NCBI GenBank assembly: GCA_963743595.1
Contig: CAVURW010000259.1
Location: 62,001-126,000 of the forward strand
Direction: 5' to 3'
Source: CAVURW01 sp963743595
Lineage (GTDB): Bacteria > Verrucomicrobiota > Verrucomicrobiia > Methylacidiphilales > UBA1321
DNA length: 64,000 bases
The notes beneath the pieces were generated by a model. The model was not told where the DNA came from. It did not search any database and worked only from the letters and a program-made list of their open reading frames with translations. The position numbers and the translations under genes were made by a program. This document shows positions 26,404 to 35,948 of this stretch, in pieces; within the stretch, counting starts at the first letter, position 1; each line of letters opens with the position of its first letter.

Positions 26404-29400
26404 AGACAACTCACCTCATTACCCGACTACTTTTAGTACTCATCCTTTGGAACTGCTTCATCCCACCAGGACATAGCCAAACTCTTGGTGAAGTGTTGCG
26501 GGCTCTTCAAAAGCGAAATCAATTAATACAAGATCAAGTTCAATCTTACTATGCATATCCAGTCAACGGCTCCCAAGCGATATCGCAAAACCCAATTGTC
26601 TGGAATGGTCTTTCGCAACCATATCCTACAGACCCTCAAGTAAACGCTTTACCATTTGAAAGTCAAATGGCTCTCCTACAACAAGGTGTAGATGAGAGTC
26701 AGATTCTTGGGTATTTTGTGGATGATAGGAAAATACAAAACGGGTTGGGCCGAATAGAAGGACTTGAAGCTTATGATGCCAATCCATTACCGCGAGTTAC
26801 AGATATTACAACTTTCCGATATGACCTCCGAATGGTGGCTCAGGCACTATCTCATGCACACGGAATTCCGTGGCAAGTTTACTGGGTAAATGGATATCAG
26901 GATGCAATACATGAAAACGTTTACTTTTCTTATGCTATTACACCTCTACCCCCATTTGTTATTGGGCAATGGCCAAAGATAGTGCCAGTCGACATCCAAA
27001 TTGCACCATTCGTTCAGACCTCTTCAATCTCGGGCACCCTAGAAATCTTTACGGATTTTAACTATGCAGTGACAGCAATGGAGGGGCTAAAAGGGAGTTT
27101 TGATGATCAAGGAGACACTCTTTACTTGCCAACGACCCAGATGTTTTACAGTCAATCAGTCCCAGCTAGTACACAGGAACTATTGCCTGTGTTACCCGGT
27201 GTATTCGGAGGTGATTGGTCAAACCTGTCCATGATGGCATCCCCAGCAACGGATGACTACATTATGCAATTTCAAAATCCTTCTGCACCCGTCTTTTCAG
27301 ACTTTCCGAACTGCAATTATATAACAGCAGGAAGTCAAACTGTTGGCGGCTACGGTGATGAGGGTAACGCCGTTTACTATGATAATAATACCATATCGTA
27401 TACGGCTTATTATTTTGCAAACTTTGGATCGGAATTTACCTCGAGTTCTGCTACCAGTGGACCTCCAGAGGCACCGCCTCCGATACGAATTACTCCACAC
27501 TTTGAAAGAGGGGAACTGGTTATCCGTTTAGCCAATAACCCTGAGAATGATTGTGAATTGGTTTTGGAGAGCGGAAACAACCCACTGGCCACTAGGAATA
27601 GCTTAGATGTTCGAGGAGTCGGTAATTGGGAGGCTATTTACTCAGGAAGACCAGAGGATCGAGAACCTGAAATTACCAATTGGCCTGGGTCTAGTTATCC
27701 GAACTATAGTGATCCAGGTTACAAACGTTGGCTTAACTTTGACGCTTATGTGCACGAATGGTGGCATCCCGTTCTGACCCAGCTAGTTACCGCTACCTAT
27801 GCAGTAAATGTAACGCAGATTGATGAATTTTCTTACAGAATGGATTTCTACCGTGCAGACCAAGTGGGCACTAAGAACAAAGGTCGATACTCTTTCTCTG
27901 GAAAACCAATAGAGACTTTTATCGTTGCAAATCCAAGTGGAGACGACTCCCAACCCGACGTTCTCATGGTCACTACTAACGAAGCTCTCTATAATGTTGT
28001 AAGATCTGCAAACAGTGATGCGAGTGTCATGCAATGGGAAATGACTGTCCAACCGTTGTCGGTTTCAGCTTCAATGATTGTCGAAAATACAACCGTAAGT
28101 CGGTACCCAAATTTTAAGGTTGTAGATCAGTATTCGATAGATGGGGTGACATTGCCAACTGTGACCTCCAGCTATCCCCTTACTTATTTAGATCCGTACA
28201 ACATCACCAATATAGTTGAAACTTCTTCTGATGGAACCAGAACCACCTCATATACCTACAACCACAGCAGTTCCATTGATGCGCTTGCAAGTATTACGCA
28301 GACTGGTGGACCCAATCCATATACCATTACCTATGATTCTAATAACCAGGTGACTGATTACTCAAGTGGAAGTAACGAGATCCAACTTTCATATAGCGGG
28401 CAAACTAGGGTTGAAACGGATCTTATTGGTGGGAGTGTGTACCGAAAGTCAACCACGACTTTCAGTCCTGATTTGACAACAGCAAGTACCTCCACTAGTG
28501 GCCAATCCGATGCCACACCAACCATTGTTCAGTTTTATCCTGGAACGGACCCTACTTATCCCTGGGCACCAGAATTGATTCAGCATCCAGACGGGACCGT
28601 CGATGCATTTTCGTACGGCTATGACTACAACAACAATTTTGGAGTCGAGGTTGACAGCGGTGGAACGTCACCGGGTTATCCAACACTTGTCACCGTAGGG
28701 ACTGCCTCCTTTACCACAGTAAACGGTGCTGGGCAGGTCATCGAAGCCTTTACACTCGATATCCAGAGCGGTGCCACCCTGGATTTTGCCACAGCCACTA
28801 GTTTCCAGTCTCAGGCACCGGCTACATCAGGGGGAGTTTCAACTTTAACCCCATTCCCGACCACCTTCGCTCGACCACTCGGGACGACTGAAAAATACAC
28901 CTATGACGGTGAGGGCCGTGTCCTGACGCACACCGACCAGCTTGGGAAACTCGAAACTTTAACGCGCGATTCGCTGGATCGAGTTGTCCAGGATGTTCGA
29001 GCCGGTCTCACCTACACTATTACTTATGAGCCGAGCGGGACATTGGGGCAACTGGTCTCTGCCACAGATGGAAACTCAACCCGTACGGAAACGGATTTGA
29101 CCAGCCCGTTTGGTAATACAGAAACTACTACGATTACCGGCCCAGAAAATATCTCGCTTACCCGCACCGAAACGCCGACCTCTATCACGACGGCAACGAC
29201 CGATAGCACAACAGCCAAAAGCCTTACAGAGACATTCCAAAAAACGACTTTGTCCGATTCCGTTTCGGGAAACGCTACCGAACCGTGGAACGTTACCTAT
29301 ACCTTCCCCGGTTCTGGCTGGACGAAAACGGTTACTCACGGCACCGATTCAAATCTGACCAGCACCGCCACCTTTGATCCGCTGGGCAGAATTACTCTGT

Positions 29401-32400
29401 TACAGAGCCCTGACCCCAACGGTTCCGCGAATCAAGCGACCACCAAATATTCTTATTCGGGTGGTCTTCTCAGCTCGGTGACAGATCCTGATGGAACGAC
29501 TGGTTACGCCTATAATCTCGATGCCACTTTGGAAAAGATCAGTCGGGGTAGTCGCTATCTGGCCTTGGATCGAGTCGGTTCGGCGCTTACGTGGAAACTG
29601 ACTGATGCGACCCAGACGCTCTGGCAGAAATCATACGACCCAGCGTCCGCCACCGTAACCACTCTTCCATGGGGAGATGCTTCTGAAGCGGTCACGAATG
29701 TGGCTTCTGTGAGCGGTTCAACGGTTAACCTCAATACGACTGGACCGAACGGATTGAATGCAAATTTTGGTGTCACGGATGGCGTGCCGACGGGTGGTTC
29801 TTTCAGTCAGGCCGGCCAGAGCCAGTCATGGACGGCAACACCGGACGCCTTCGGCGGCGTAACAGCGCTCACCGTTAATCCTGGGTCGGGTGGCAACCTG
29901 ACCTATAACATTTCGCCTCTCGGCTTGCCCACCAGTGTGCAGGGATTGGTCAACGCCACAGAATCCGACAGTTTTGATTCGACTGCTGGCCAAACAACCA
30001 CCGTTACCCGGAACCAGAATACGTACACCCAGCAGGTCTTGCCCCAGGGTTACCTAGCTAAGACGTCCGGTTACTCTGCTCCGAATACGACCTGGACTGC
30101 GCCAGCATTCGGTCAAAATGTATCTCAAAGTTTAACGACGAGCGCTGGAACATCGCAGTTCAATTACAGTCTGGCGGGCACGCTGCTAAGTCGCACGTTC
30201 CCAGATAATTCGAGCGAATCGTTCACCTACAGCGCTGGGGGTGCGTTGAGCGGTTGGAGCAAACCGAACCAAGCCTTCAGCTTCAATCCCAATCAGTACG
30301 GCGAACCGCAAAGCCTCACTGTCGGTGGCGCGACCGTGGCAAACTTCACCTATGACAACTCTGGTCAAGTGGCGAGCATTAGCGATGGAGCGGGGACACA
30401 CAATTTAACGTATTCGCAAGGGCAGCTTGCGTCGGAAACAGTGAACGGGCAGACGGTGAGCCGGACGTACGATTCCCAAGGGCGGGTGACGGGAATAGCG
30501 TTACCGGGCAATGTAACCGTCGGCTACACGTATGCCAGTGACGGCACGCTGGCAAATGTGAAAACGGCGGGGCAGGCGACGGGCACCTGGAGCCATTACG
30601 ATAAGGGAACGGGGCGCGCTCAAAACTTCGCTTTGGGCGCGTTTACCGGGACGACGGCGTTTGATCAACTGGGGCGCGTGACTGGGCAAACAGATGCGGC
30701 GAGCGCTGCTAGCGTTTCCATGGGCTATGCGTACACGTTTGATGACGATGGGCATTGCAGCTCTGAAACGACACCCTCTGGCGCGATCGGTTACGGCTAC
30801 AATGGCAAGGGCTATCTCAACACGGCTTCAGGCGGAGGCGAAAGCTTTACTTATAATTTCGATGAAGCCGGGCGCTTGCAAGGTTCGACTGATTATTACC
30901 CTGTCATCGTCAGCAACCCGACCACTATCATCGTGACCGGGTCCGTGGCTCCGACGGCCACCGTGACCATCAATTCGACTGCGGTGCCGGTCGATTCCAA
31001 TGGCAACTTCACGCAAACGTACACTCCCCCGGCTGGGAGCTGGGCGCAATACGCCGTTCTGGGGACGCTGGGGAAAGCCAGGGCTCAGGTAATCCGCAAT
31101 ATTTACGTGCCGCCGGCCAGTGAATCGATCGGTTACGACGGCGATGGGAATCGCACTTCTGACGCGCATTGGAATTATCAGTGGAATTCGCTGGATCAAA
31201 TGACCTGCGCAATCGAAGCGACGGCGCAACCGAATTCCTGCCCAAGGCAAGTCGATTTTACCAATGATGCGCAGGGTCGGCGCGTGGAGAAACGGGTCAG
31301 CCTCATCGTGCCGATTAGCGGATCGCCGACGCCCACTCCAAATCCGGGGCCGCCTCAAACCACGCTGCAATTACAGTCGCGAACCACCACGCTTTACGAT
31401 GGGTGGCGCCCGGTGATGGACACCGATTATGACGGGAGCGGAAACGTCACCGCCCAAAGGATTTACACCTGGGGTCCGGATGCCAGTGGAACTCTCGATG
31501 GTGCCGGGGGAATCGGGGGGCTGGTTGAAATTAAAGAAACACGTGGTGGTGCCACAACCTTGAGCGTGCCGATTACGGACGGGCAAGGCAACATTATGGG
31601 GTTGATCGACGAAAAGTCGGGGCAATTGGTCGCGCAATACGTGTACGGCCCCTTCGGCGAAGTCCTCGGCGAATACGGACCCCGTTCCTGCTCCTGTCCG
31701 CTCCGGTTTTCCACGCGTCGTTACGATTCCGAGACCGGGTTCTATTGCTTCGGTAAACGCTACTACGATCCGGTAAGTAAGACTTGGCTTTCACGGGACC
31801 CAGCCAGAGAAAGTGGCGGTACCAATCTTTATGCTTATTGTGGCAATGATCCCATAGGGAATGTGGATCCCTACGGGTTGGGCATTTTGGATGACATTAA
31901 GAATGGTACCTATCAGAACGGGGTTTATCTCTATAACGGATCAGATCAATATTTCCGCGTTTGGTGGTCTTGGACGGGTTTGGTGAATCCAGGCAAAGAA
32001 ACCATGTGGGATGTGGATCACGCACTGGCAGTCAATGGCAACGAAAAAACGGTTGACTTAGGGATCGCTTTGATTCCAACGGCCAGATTGGGAAGACTTG
32101 CGGTGGCTTCGCCTTACGCAAGAAGTGCATTTTTTCAAGCCACTTCTAGTGTTGGAATAGGTTCATTCGGTGGCTTCTTATTTAACGAAGCGGATAATAC
32201 CCAAAACGGTTTACCCCCTGGCCAAAATGCTATCCCGGCTGCGGAAAGTGGCGCAGTATTCGGAGCAGGTGGAACATTCTTTGGTTCCATATGGGAAACT
32301 TTTGGGCCGCAGTTTTCTAGGTTCTTTTCAAATTCTCGCAACGCTTTTATTGCAACCATTAAGCCCAACCCTGCATTAGCTCTAGATAATGGATTTTTTG

Positions 32401-32864
32401 GGAGTCAACGTGGGTCTATCCCTAATCCGTTACCAGGTTTGAAGTTTCCGCCTACGACTTATAGTCCAATCCTCATAACACAAAAGCAGCTTTCTCTTTT
32501 AGTCAATAAACAAGGAGCGGTTATTGATCGTTGGTTGGCAACAAGCAATAGTCGCTGGCCAACACTTTATCGTCAATTTCTGGTGTCGAATCCCAACGCT
32601 GCGGCTGGTCTTCGTGGAAGGTTTTTGGATATTAGGACGCGGCTACAATTTCAGGATCTTTTCGGTCAAATCCCTGGTGTTAGAATTGATGAAACAATCC
32701 CCAATTCAGGCAGCAACCTACGTCCAGATCTCTACTTTCCAACTCTCGACGCTAGATCGGTAATTTTTGATGTGGGCAGTCCCACCAAAATTGAAGATAT
32801 TCAAAAATACAATAATCTATCCGATGTGCAGATTCCATTAATTCCTAGTCAATGGATTAAATAG
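26400..32864 (+). CDS. Exported RHS/YD-repeat protein with nuclease-like C-terminal domain (polymorphic toxin candidate)
   Basis: 2154 residues. A signal peptide ends near residue 27 (PPGHSQ). The N-terminal region (about 30-600) is of unknown type. YD repeats fill about 600-1700 (YDSQGRVTGI, YTYASDGTL). The RHS core (about 1768-1827) has RRYDSETGFYCFGKRYYDP, SRDPARESGGTNLYAYCGND and DPYGLG. The last 327 residues differ: an Ala/Gly-rich hydrophobic part, then RPDLYF (D2110) and VIFDVGSPTK (D2124), a spacing that fits a divergent PD-(D/E)XK nuclease. It overlaps the giant gene upstream by 4 bp, and a pentapeptide protein starts 5 bp after its stop. Composition becomes AT-rich past the core, as expected of exchangeable toxin tips. 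Confidence 0.88.
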   Translation: MKTTHLITRLLLVLILWNCFIPPGHSQTLGEVLRALQKRNQLIQDQVQSYYAYPVNGSQAISQNPIVWNGLSQPYPTDPQVNALPFESQMALLQQGVDESQILGYFVDDRKIQNGLGRIEGLEAYDANPLPRVTDITTFRYDLRMVAQALSHAHGIPWQVYWVNGYQDAIHENVYFSYAITPLPPFVIGQWPKIVPVDIQIAPFVQTSSISGTLEIFTDFNYAVTAMEGLKGSFDDQGDTLYLPTTQMFYSQSVPASTQELLPVLPGVFGGDWSNLSMMASPATDDYIMQFQNPSAPVFSDFPNCNYITAGSQTVGGYGDEGNAVYYDNNTISYTAYYFANFGSEFTSSSATSGPPEAPPPIRITPHFERGELVIRLANNPENDCELVLESGNNPLATRNSLDVRGVGNWEAIYSGRPEDREPEITNWPGSSYPNYSDPGYKRWLNFDAYVHEWWHPVLTQLVTATYAVNVTQIDEFSYRMDFYRADQVGTKNKGRYSFSGKPIETFIVANPSGDDSQPDVLMVTTNEALYNVVRSANSDASVMQWEMTVQPLSVSASMIVENTTVSRYPNFKVVDQYSIDGVTLPTVTSSYPLTYLDPYNITNIVETSSDGTRTTSYTYNHSSSIDALASITQTGGPNPYTITYDSNNQVTDYSSGSNEIQLSYSGQTRVETDLIGGSVYRKSTTTFSPDLTTASTSTSGQSDATPTIVQFYPGTDPTYPWAPELIQHPDGTVDAFSYGYDYNNNFGVEVDSGGTSPGYPTLVTVGTASFTTVNGAGQVIEAFTLDIQSGATLDFATATSFQSQAPATSGGVSTLTPFPTTFARPLGTTEKYTYDGEGRVLTHTDQLGKLETLTRDSLDRVVQDVRAGLTYTITYEPSGTLGQLVSATDGNSTRTETDLTSPFGNTETTTITGPENISLTRTETPTSITTATTDSTTAKSLTETFQKTTLSDSVSGNATEPWNVTYTFPGSGWTKTVTHGTDSNLTSTATFDPLGRITLLQSPDPNGSANQATTKYSYSGGLLSSVTDPDGTTGYAYNLDATLEKISRGSRYLALDRVGSALTWKLTDATQTLWQKSYDPASATVTTLPWGDASEAVTNVASVSGSTVNLNTTGPNGLNANFGVTDGVPTGGSFSQAGQSQSWTATPDAFGGVTALTVNPGSGGNLTYNISPLGLPTSVQGLVNATESDSFDSTAGQTTTVTRNQNTYTQQVLPQGYLAKTSGYSAPNTTWTAPAFGQNVSQSLTTSAGTSQFNYSLAGTLLSRTFPDNSSESFTYSAGGALSGWSKPNQAFSFNPNQYGEPQSLTVGGATVANFTYDNSGQVASISDGAGTHNLTYSQGQLASETVNGQTVSRTYDSQGRVTGIALPGNVTVGYTYASDGTLANVKTAGQATGTWSHYDKGTGRAQNFALGAFTGTTAFDQLGRVTGQTDAASAASVSMGYAYTFDDDGHCSSETTPSGAIGYGYNGKGYLNTASGGGESFTYNFDEAGRLQGSTDYYPVIVSNPTTIIVTGSVAPTATVTINSTAVPVDSNGNFTQTYTPPAGSWAQYAVLGTLGKARAQVIRNIYVPPASESIGYDGDGNRTSDAHWNYQWNSLDQMTCAIEATAQPNSCPRQVDFTNDAQGRRVEKRVSLIVPISGSPTPTPNPGPPQTTLQLQSRTTTLYDGWRPVMDTDYDGSGNVTAQRIYTWGPDASGTLDGAGGIGGLVEIKETRGGATTLSVPITDGQGNIMGLIDEKSGQLVAQYVYGPFGEVLGEYGPRSCSCPLRFSTRRYDSETGFYCFGKRYYDPVSKTWLSRDPARESGGTNLYAYCGNDPIGNVDPYGLGILDDIKNGTYQNGVYLYNGSDQYFRVWWSWTGLVNPGKETMWDVDHALAVNGNEKTVDLGIALIPTARLGRLAVASPYARSAFFQATSSVGIGSFGGFLFNEADNTQNGLPPGQNAIPAAESGAVFGAGGTFFGSIWETFGPQFSRFFSNSRNAFIATIKPNPALALDNGFFGSQRGSIPNPLPGLKFPPTTYSPILITQKQLSLLVNKQGAVIDRWLATSNSRWPTLYRQFLVSNPNAAAGLRGRFLDIRTRLQFQDLFGQIPGVRIDETIPNSGSNLRPDLYFPTLDARSVIFDVGSPTKIEDIQKYNNLSDVQIPLIPSQWIK

Positions 32865-32869
32865 ACGAT

Positions 32870-33475
32870 ATGGATAATAAGTATATAGAGCGCTGGCTCA
32901 ATCCCAACTTTCTTTCAAAAATCGAAGAATCACTAAAATCTATTTTTGTTTTGAACGAGCCTAATAAAGATCTAGATTTAAGAGGCCTAATAGTTGGTCT
33001 TGACGGAGCACCAGCAGCTTTACTATCAGTCGGATTGGTAGATTCCAGATTGAAAAATATTAATTTTTCCCAAGCACGATTTGGATGCCCTTTTGGAGGT
33101 GCTCACATCGAAGATTCAAACTTTGATAACTCATTTTTCGATACTTGCCGATTTAAGTCTGCCAATTTCACATCATGCAGTTTTTCTAAAGCGCGAATAG
33201 ATAGCCCGACTTTTGACGATGCTGTTTTTTTGAATTGTTCTTTTTCCGATGCGAAAATTACGAGTCGTGGTTTCAATGAATATGGTGGGCGGCGAACCGT
33301 TTTTGAACGATGTAATTTTGATCGGGCAAAGCTTGAGAATCTACAGCTCAGAGCTTGTACATTTCGCGAATGTAGTTTTGAGCAGACCATCTTCAAAAAA
33401 TGTCTAATGGTGGGTGTAAAGTTTGAAGGTCAGACACCCAGTGACGATTGCTTTGTGGGAAAAGTAAATCTCTAG
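32870..33475 (+). CDS. Pentapeptide-repeat protein, probable immunity protein of the RHS toxin
   Basis: 201 residues. After a helical N-terminus of about 60 residues, residues 60-190 form a pentapeptide repeat with central F/L and A/N/S/C residues every five positions (INFSQARF, SNFDNSFFDTCRFKSANFTS, CNFDRAKLENLQLRACTF). Such chains fold into a right-handed quadrilateral helix; Qnr and MfpA members mimic DNA. The position 5 bp after an RHS toxin gene and the AT-rich composition shared with the toxin tip make it the expected immunity gene. A DNA-mimic mode fits a DNase toxin but is inference. No signal peptide, so cytoplasmic. Confidence 0.85.
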   Translation: MDNKYIERWLNPNFLSKIEESLKSIFVLNEPNKDLDLRGLIVGLDGAPAALLSVGLVDSRLKNINFSQARFGCPFGGAHIEDSNFDNSFFDTCRFKSANFTSCSFSKARIDSPTFDDAVFLNCSFSDAKITSRGFNEYGGRRTVFERCNFDRAKLENLQLRACTFRECSFEQTIFKKCLMVGVKFEGQTPSDDCFVGKVNL

Positions 33476-33652
33476 AAGTGAACCGTGGAGCTTTGAAGCC
33501 ATCCTCTGCCTTTTGGAGTAGTTTTCAGTTTTCAACGTCGGTTTAAAGTTTAAAGGCAGTCCATAAATTCAGCCATCGCGCGGAAATTTTAACTGTACTT
33601 AATGTGTCTTAATATTTAATCGAAAGAAAATCGGTATTTGAGCCTTCAGGTC
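33476..33652. other. AT-rich non-coding DNA after the immunity gene
   Basis: 177 bp with no gene. A purine-poor, T-rich composition continues from the toxin/immunity genes up to the edge of repeat copy B. No clear terminator hairpin was found. Confidence 0.4.
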
Positions 33653-33789
33653 GCATAACAGACCTCTACGGATGCATAGCAGTCAGTTGCCGAAATGTAC
33701 TTAAATCTACGCTTTAGCTCTGGACGTATCTGTCATAAAGCGTTAATCTGTAAAGAGTTAGGTAAATAACGGTCGGATTGCTGCCTCCT
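33653..33789 (-). repeat. 137-bp long repeat, copy B (inverted relative to copy A)
   Basis: Read on the minus strand it starts AGGAGGCAGCAATCCGACCG and ends CTGTTATGC, the same boundaries and length as copy A at 16252-16388, with about 80% identity by eye. It lies between the immunity gene and the FecR gene. The opposite orientation of the pair would allow inversion of the 17-kb segment by homologous recombination, or the copies may be ends of a former mobile unit. Confidence 0.75.
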
Positions 33790-33894
33790 GAAGGCCTGCG
33801 TTACATAGAACGTGGACGGATACCTTCATTAACTAATTCGGACACTACCAAAGATTAGCCTTGCTACCCGTTTCGGCAGGATTAGTTTATTTCT

Positions 33895-34878
33895 GTGCGC
33901 TCCCATCTCCCTCTAATGGCTCTAATAATGGCGTGCCCTTCGCTTGCCTTGGCTCAATCGTTCACGGTTACAGACACCAATGGCCAGGCCTCTGTCGGCA
34001 AAGATCAGCAATCCTATAACGGTGCTCAGCTCAAGCAGCAGTACCCCGTCGGTTACTGGGGAAAGACAGGCGAATCCTCCCAGCTCACGATCGAACTGGG
34101 CCAAAGCAATTCATTTCACTTGTTGGACGAAAGCGAAGCCAAGGTCGAAGGAGAATCGAATCCCGGCTCTTCGTGGTATCGAGTGGTGAAGTTGAAAGTC
34201 GGTACCGCCAATATCAATCACAATTCCGGTTCCGGGCTGAAGCTGGAGTGCGAAACACCAACCGCCGTCTGCGGGGCGCAAGGAACCGTTTTTGCCGTAA
34301 CGGCCGAGGACGGAACCTACTCCGTTTCCTCCGGGCACATTCGCGTTTCATCCCCGTACGAAGGCAGTCTCATTCTTGATCACGTGATCGGTGGCAAGGT
34401 CGTTTACGCACCGGGTAAAGATAACACCTACGCACATGCCACGGACCTCTCTGGAACAGTCACCATCTCGGGACTGAAGCTCACAGCAAGATCCGCCACA
34501 TTCACCGTTGCCAAGAAACGCGATGCCTCTGGCGAAACGATCGTCCACATTGAATCCGGGACTTTAGGCGGCACCCCCTCAGGTTATTACGTGCCGAGCT
34601 CGAAGGGGCTTGTTCCGAATGCCGCTGCGGTTGGGCTTGTTGTTGATTATGTGAACAAGGCCCAAGCCGAAGCCCATTACAATACGCAGCTCCAATCTGC
34701 CCGTGCCGCCACGCGAACCGCCGCCCAGCACGGTCTGGTCGCTGGGGCGCTAGCCGGTCGACTCGACGCCGCCGCCAAGGCAGCCGATGACGCCCGGCAA
34801 TTGCTCTTTGCCCGAAGCACCATTCGCGCGGTCAACGCGGATACGGTGAATCAGATTCAGAACTTGAGCACGCACTAA
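33895..34878 (+). CDS. Exported FecR domain protein
   Basis: 327 residues from a GTG start. The signal peptide ends at about residue 20 (SLALAQ). Residues 25-165 match the FecR beta-barrel type (GYWGKTGESSQLTIELGQ, ETPTAVCGAQGTVFAV, YSVSSGHIRVSS). The rest is Ala-rich and probably helical. FecR domains occur in sensors of iron-siderophore signalling but also in many exported proteins without a sigma partner, as here; no sigma factor is adjacent. It sits just outside repeat copy B. Function unknown beyond export. Confidence 0.82.
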   Translation: MRSHLPLMALIMACPSLALAQSFTVTDTNGQASVGKDQQSYNGAQLKQQYPVGYWGKTGESSQLTIELGQSNSFHLLDESEAKVEGESNPGSSWYRVVKLKVGTANINHNSGSGLKLECETPTAVCGAQGTVFAVTAEDGTYSVSSGHIRVSSPYEGSLILDHVIGGKVVYAPGKDNTYAHATDLSGTVTISGLKLTARSATFTVAKKRDASGETIVHIESGTLGGTPSGYYVPSSKGLVPNAAAVGLVVDYVNKAQAEAHYNTQLQSARAATRTAAQHGLVAGALAGRLDAAAKAADDARQLLFARSTIRAVNADTVNQIQNLSTH

Positions 34879-34946
34879 GCGTTATCAAGTATAGTGTAGC
34901 CGTTCCAGAGCACCATCTCGCGCTGGTTTTGTACCAGATTTGAGAA

Positions 34947-35230
34947 ACCCTGCGAAGGGTATCAGTAGCCAAAGCCCAGGATTGCGAGCGTAGCGAGCCA
35001 CCCTGCGTAACGGGTGCCGTAGCAATCGACCCTGTAAGACCATTTACGTGTAATATTAGGTAGATTGAACTGGTTCAACCACAGGTGTCCGAATGTACCG
35101 AACCTCAATCGTAAATGGTCTAAGTGATCGTTTCATGTCAAACGAATGAATCGACCTTCTGCGGGGTCGGTTCCGTAGGCGATTCATCCCTGGGTATCAT
35201 CGCTTCGCTCCTCAACCCAGGGCTGTGGCT
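34947..35230. repeat. Cluster of palindromic intergenic repeats
   Basis: Several hairpins lie in one non-coding block. ACCCT-gcga-AGGGT is at 34947-34960. A CCCAGG..GAGCGTAGCGAG..CCACCCTG unit covers 34974-35035. A 12-bp inverted repeat has AGACCATTTACG at 35037-35048 and CGTAAATGGTCT at 35110-35121. A perfect TTGAAC-tg-GTTCAA hairpin lies between those arms. A perfect 8-bp stem pairs CCCTGGGT (35188-35195) with ACCCAGGG (35215-35222). The GAGCGTAGCGA and CCTGTAAG text is shared with 16.2 kb. These are dispersed REP-like elements of unknown function. Confidence 0.65.
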
Positions 35231-35423
35231 TACAGGGTGGTTTGTACGTAAGCATTTTGTGGGTTCAACGACATGTGGCTCAACTGCCTTCGTTAAATTA
35301 ATCGGCTACCCTATTTATGAAATTGCTCTAGGGAACTCTGCATCGGCAGCGTGAACTCAGTAAAAAGAGAGAATCGCTTAGTGCTTGTGGAAAAGACGCT
35401 CTCTCCCTGGTAAAGTAGTGGAA

Positions 35424-35948
35424 ATGGAGCGACCCAGTCTCATTCCACCAATCCCCAAAGTGTGGAATCATCCCCAAGAAACATTTGATTGGAGGGACCT
35501 GCAACTGGCCCGAGTCGCTGCGGCCTACATTCGCCTGCACCCACAATCCATCTCTTTTGCCCGTGCCAACTTGGAAAAATGGGAAGCGCAAGCTGAGAGC
35601 TACCGCTCAAAAACCGATTCACTCCGAATGCAATCGGTGCACCAATTTTTTGAGAGACCCCGCACCGAATGGATTCAACTTTTCGATACGCTATCGCCCA
35701 ATGAAATAGCCGATTTGTTAGAAGAAGAATCTAGCAATGCCCAGCGCTTACGTTCCTCCAGCCCATTCATTGGTGAACCTTTCCTACACGAGGAATGGGT
35801 TGCCCCGTTTCGCGTCGAAATTGCCCGCGCTCGAGACATCGCTGCCAAAGAATACAAAGTACGCTTCCAGGAAAGGGAACGCCTCCTATGCCAGAACTCG
35901 AAGGTCCCAAACATTTCTTCACCCGAATCGACTTTGAAAACGCACTGA
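35424..35948 (+). CDS. Hypothetical protein, first gene of a two-gene cassette
   Basis: About 174 residues from ATG 35424 (the frame is open to 35385). It is mostly helical and charged: FDWRDLQLARVAAAYIRLHP, a central helix LEKWEAQAESYRSK, and RTEWIQLFDTLSPNEIADLL. No known domain is recognised. Its last 61 bp overlap the start of the nucleotidyltransferase-like gene in another frame, so the two are translationally linked. That arrangement is common in toxin-antitoxin cassettes with a DUF6036-type partner, so this could be the antitoxin or partner; this is inference from layout only. Confidence 0.7.
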   Translation: MERPSLIPPIPKVWNHPQETFDWRDLQLARVAAAYIRLHPQSISFARANLEKWEAQAESYRSKTDSLRMQSVHQFFERPRTEWIQLFDTLSPNEIADLLEEESSNAQRLRSSSPFIGEPFLHEEWVAPFRVEIARARDIAAKEYKVRFQERERLLCQNSKVPNISSPESTLKTH

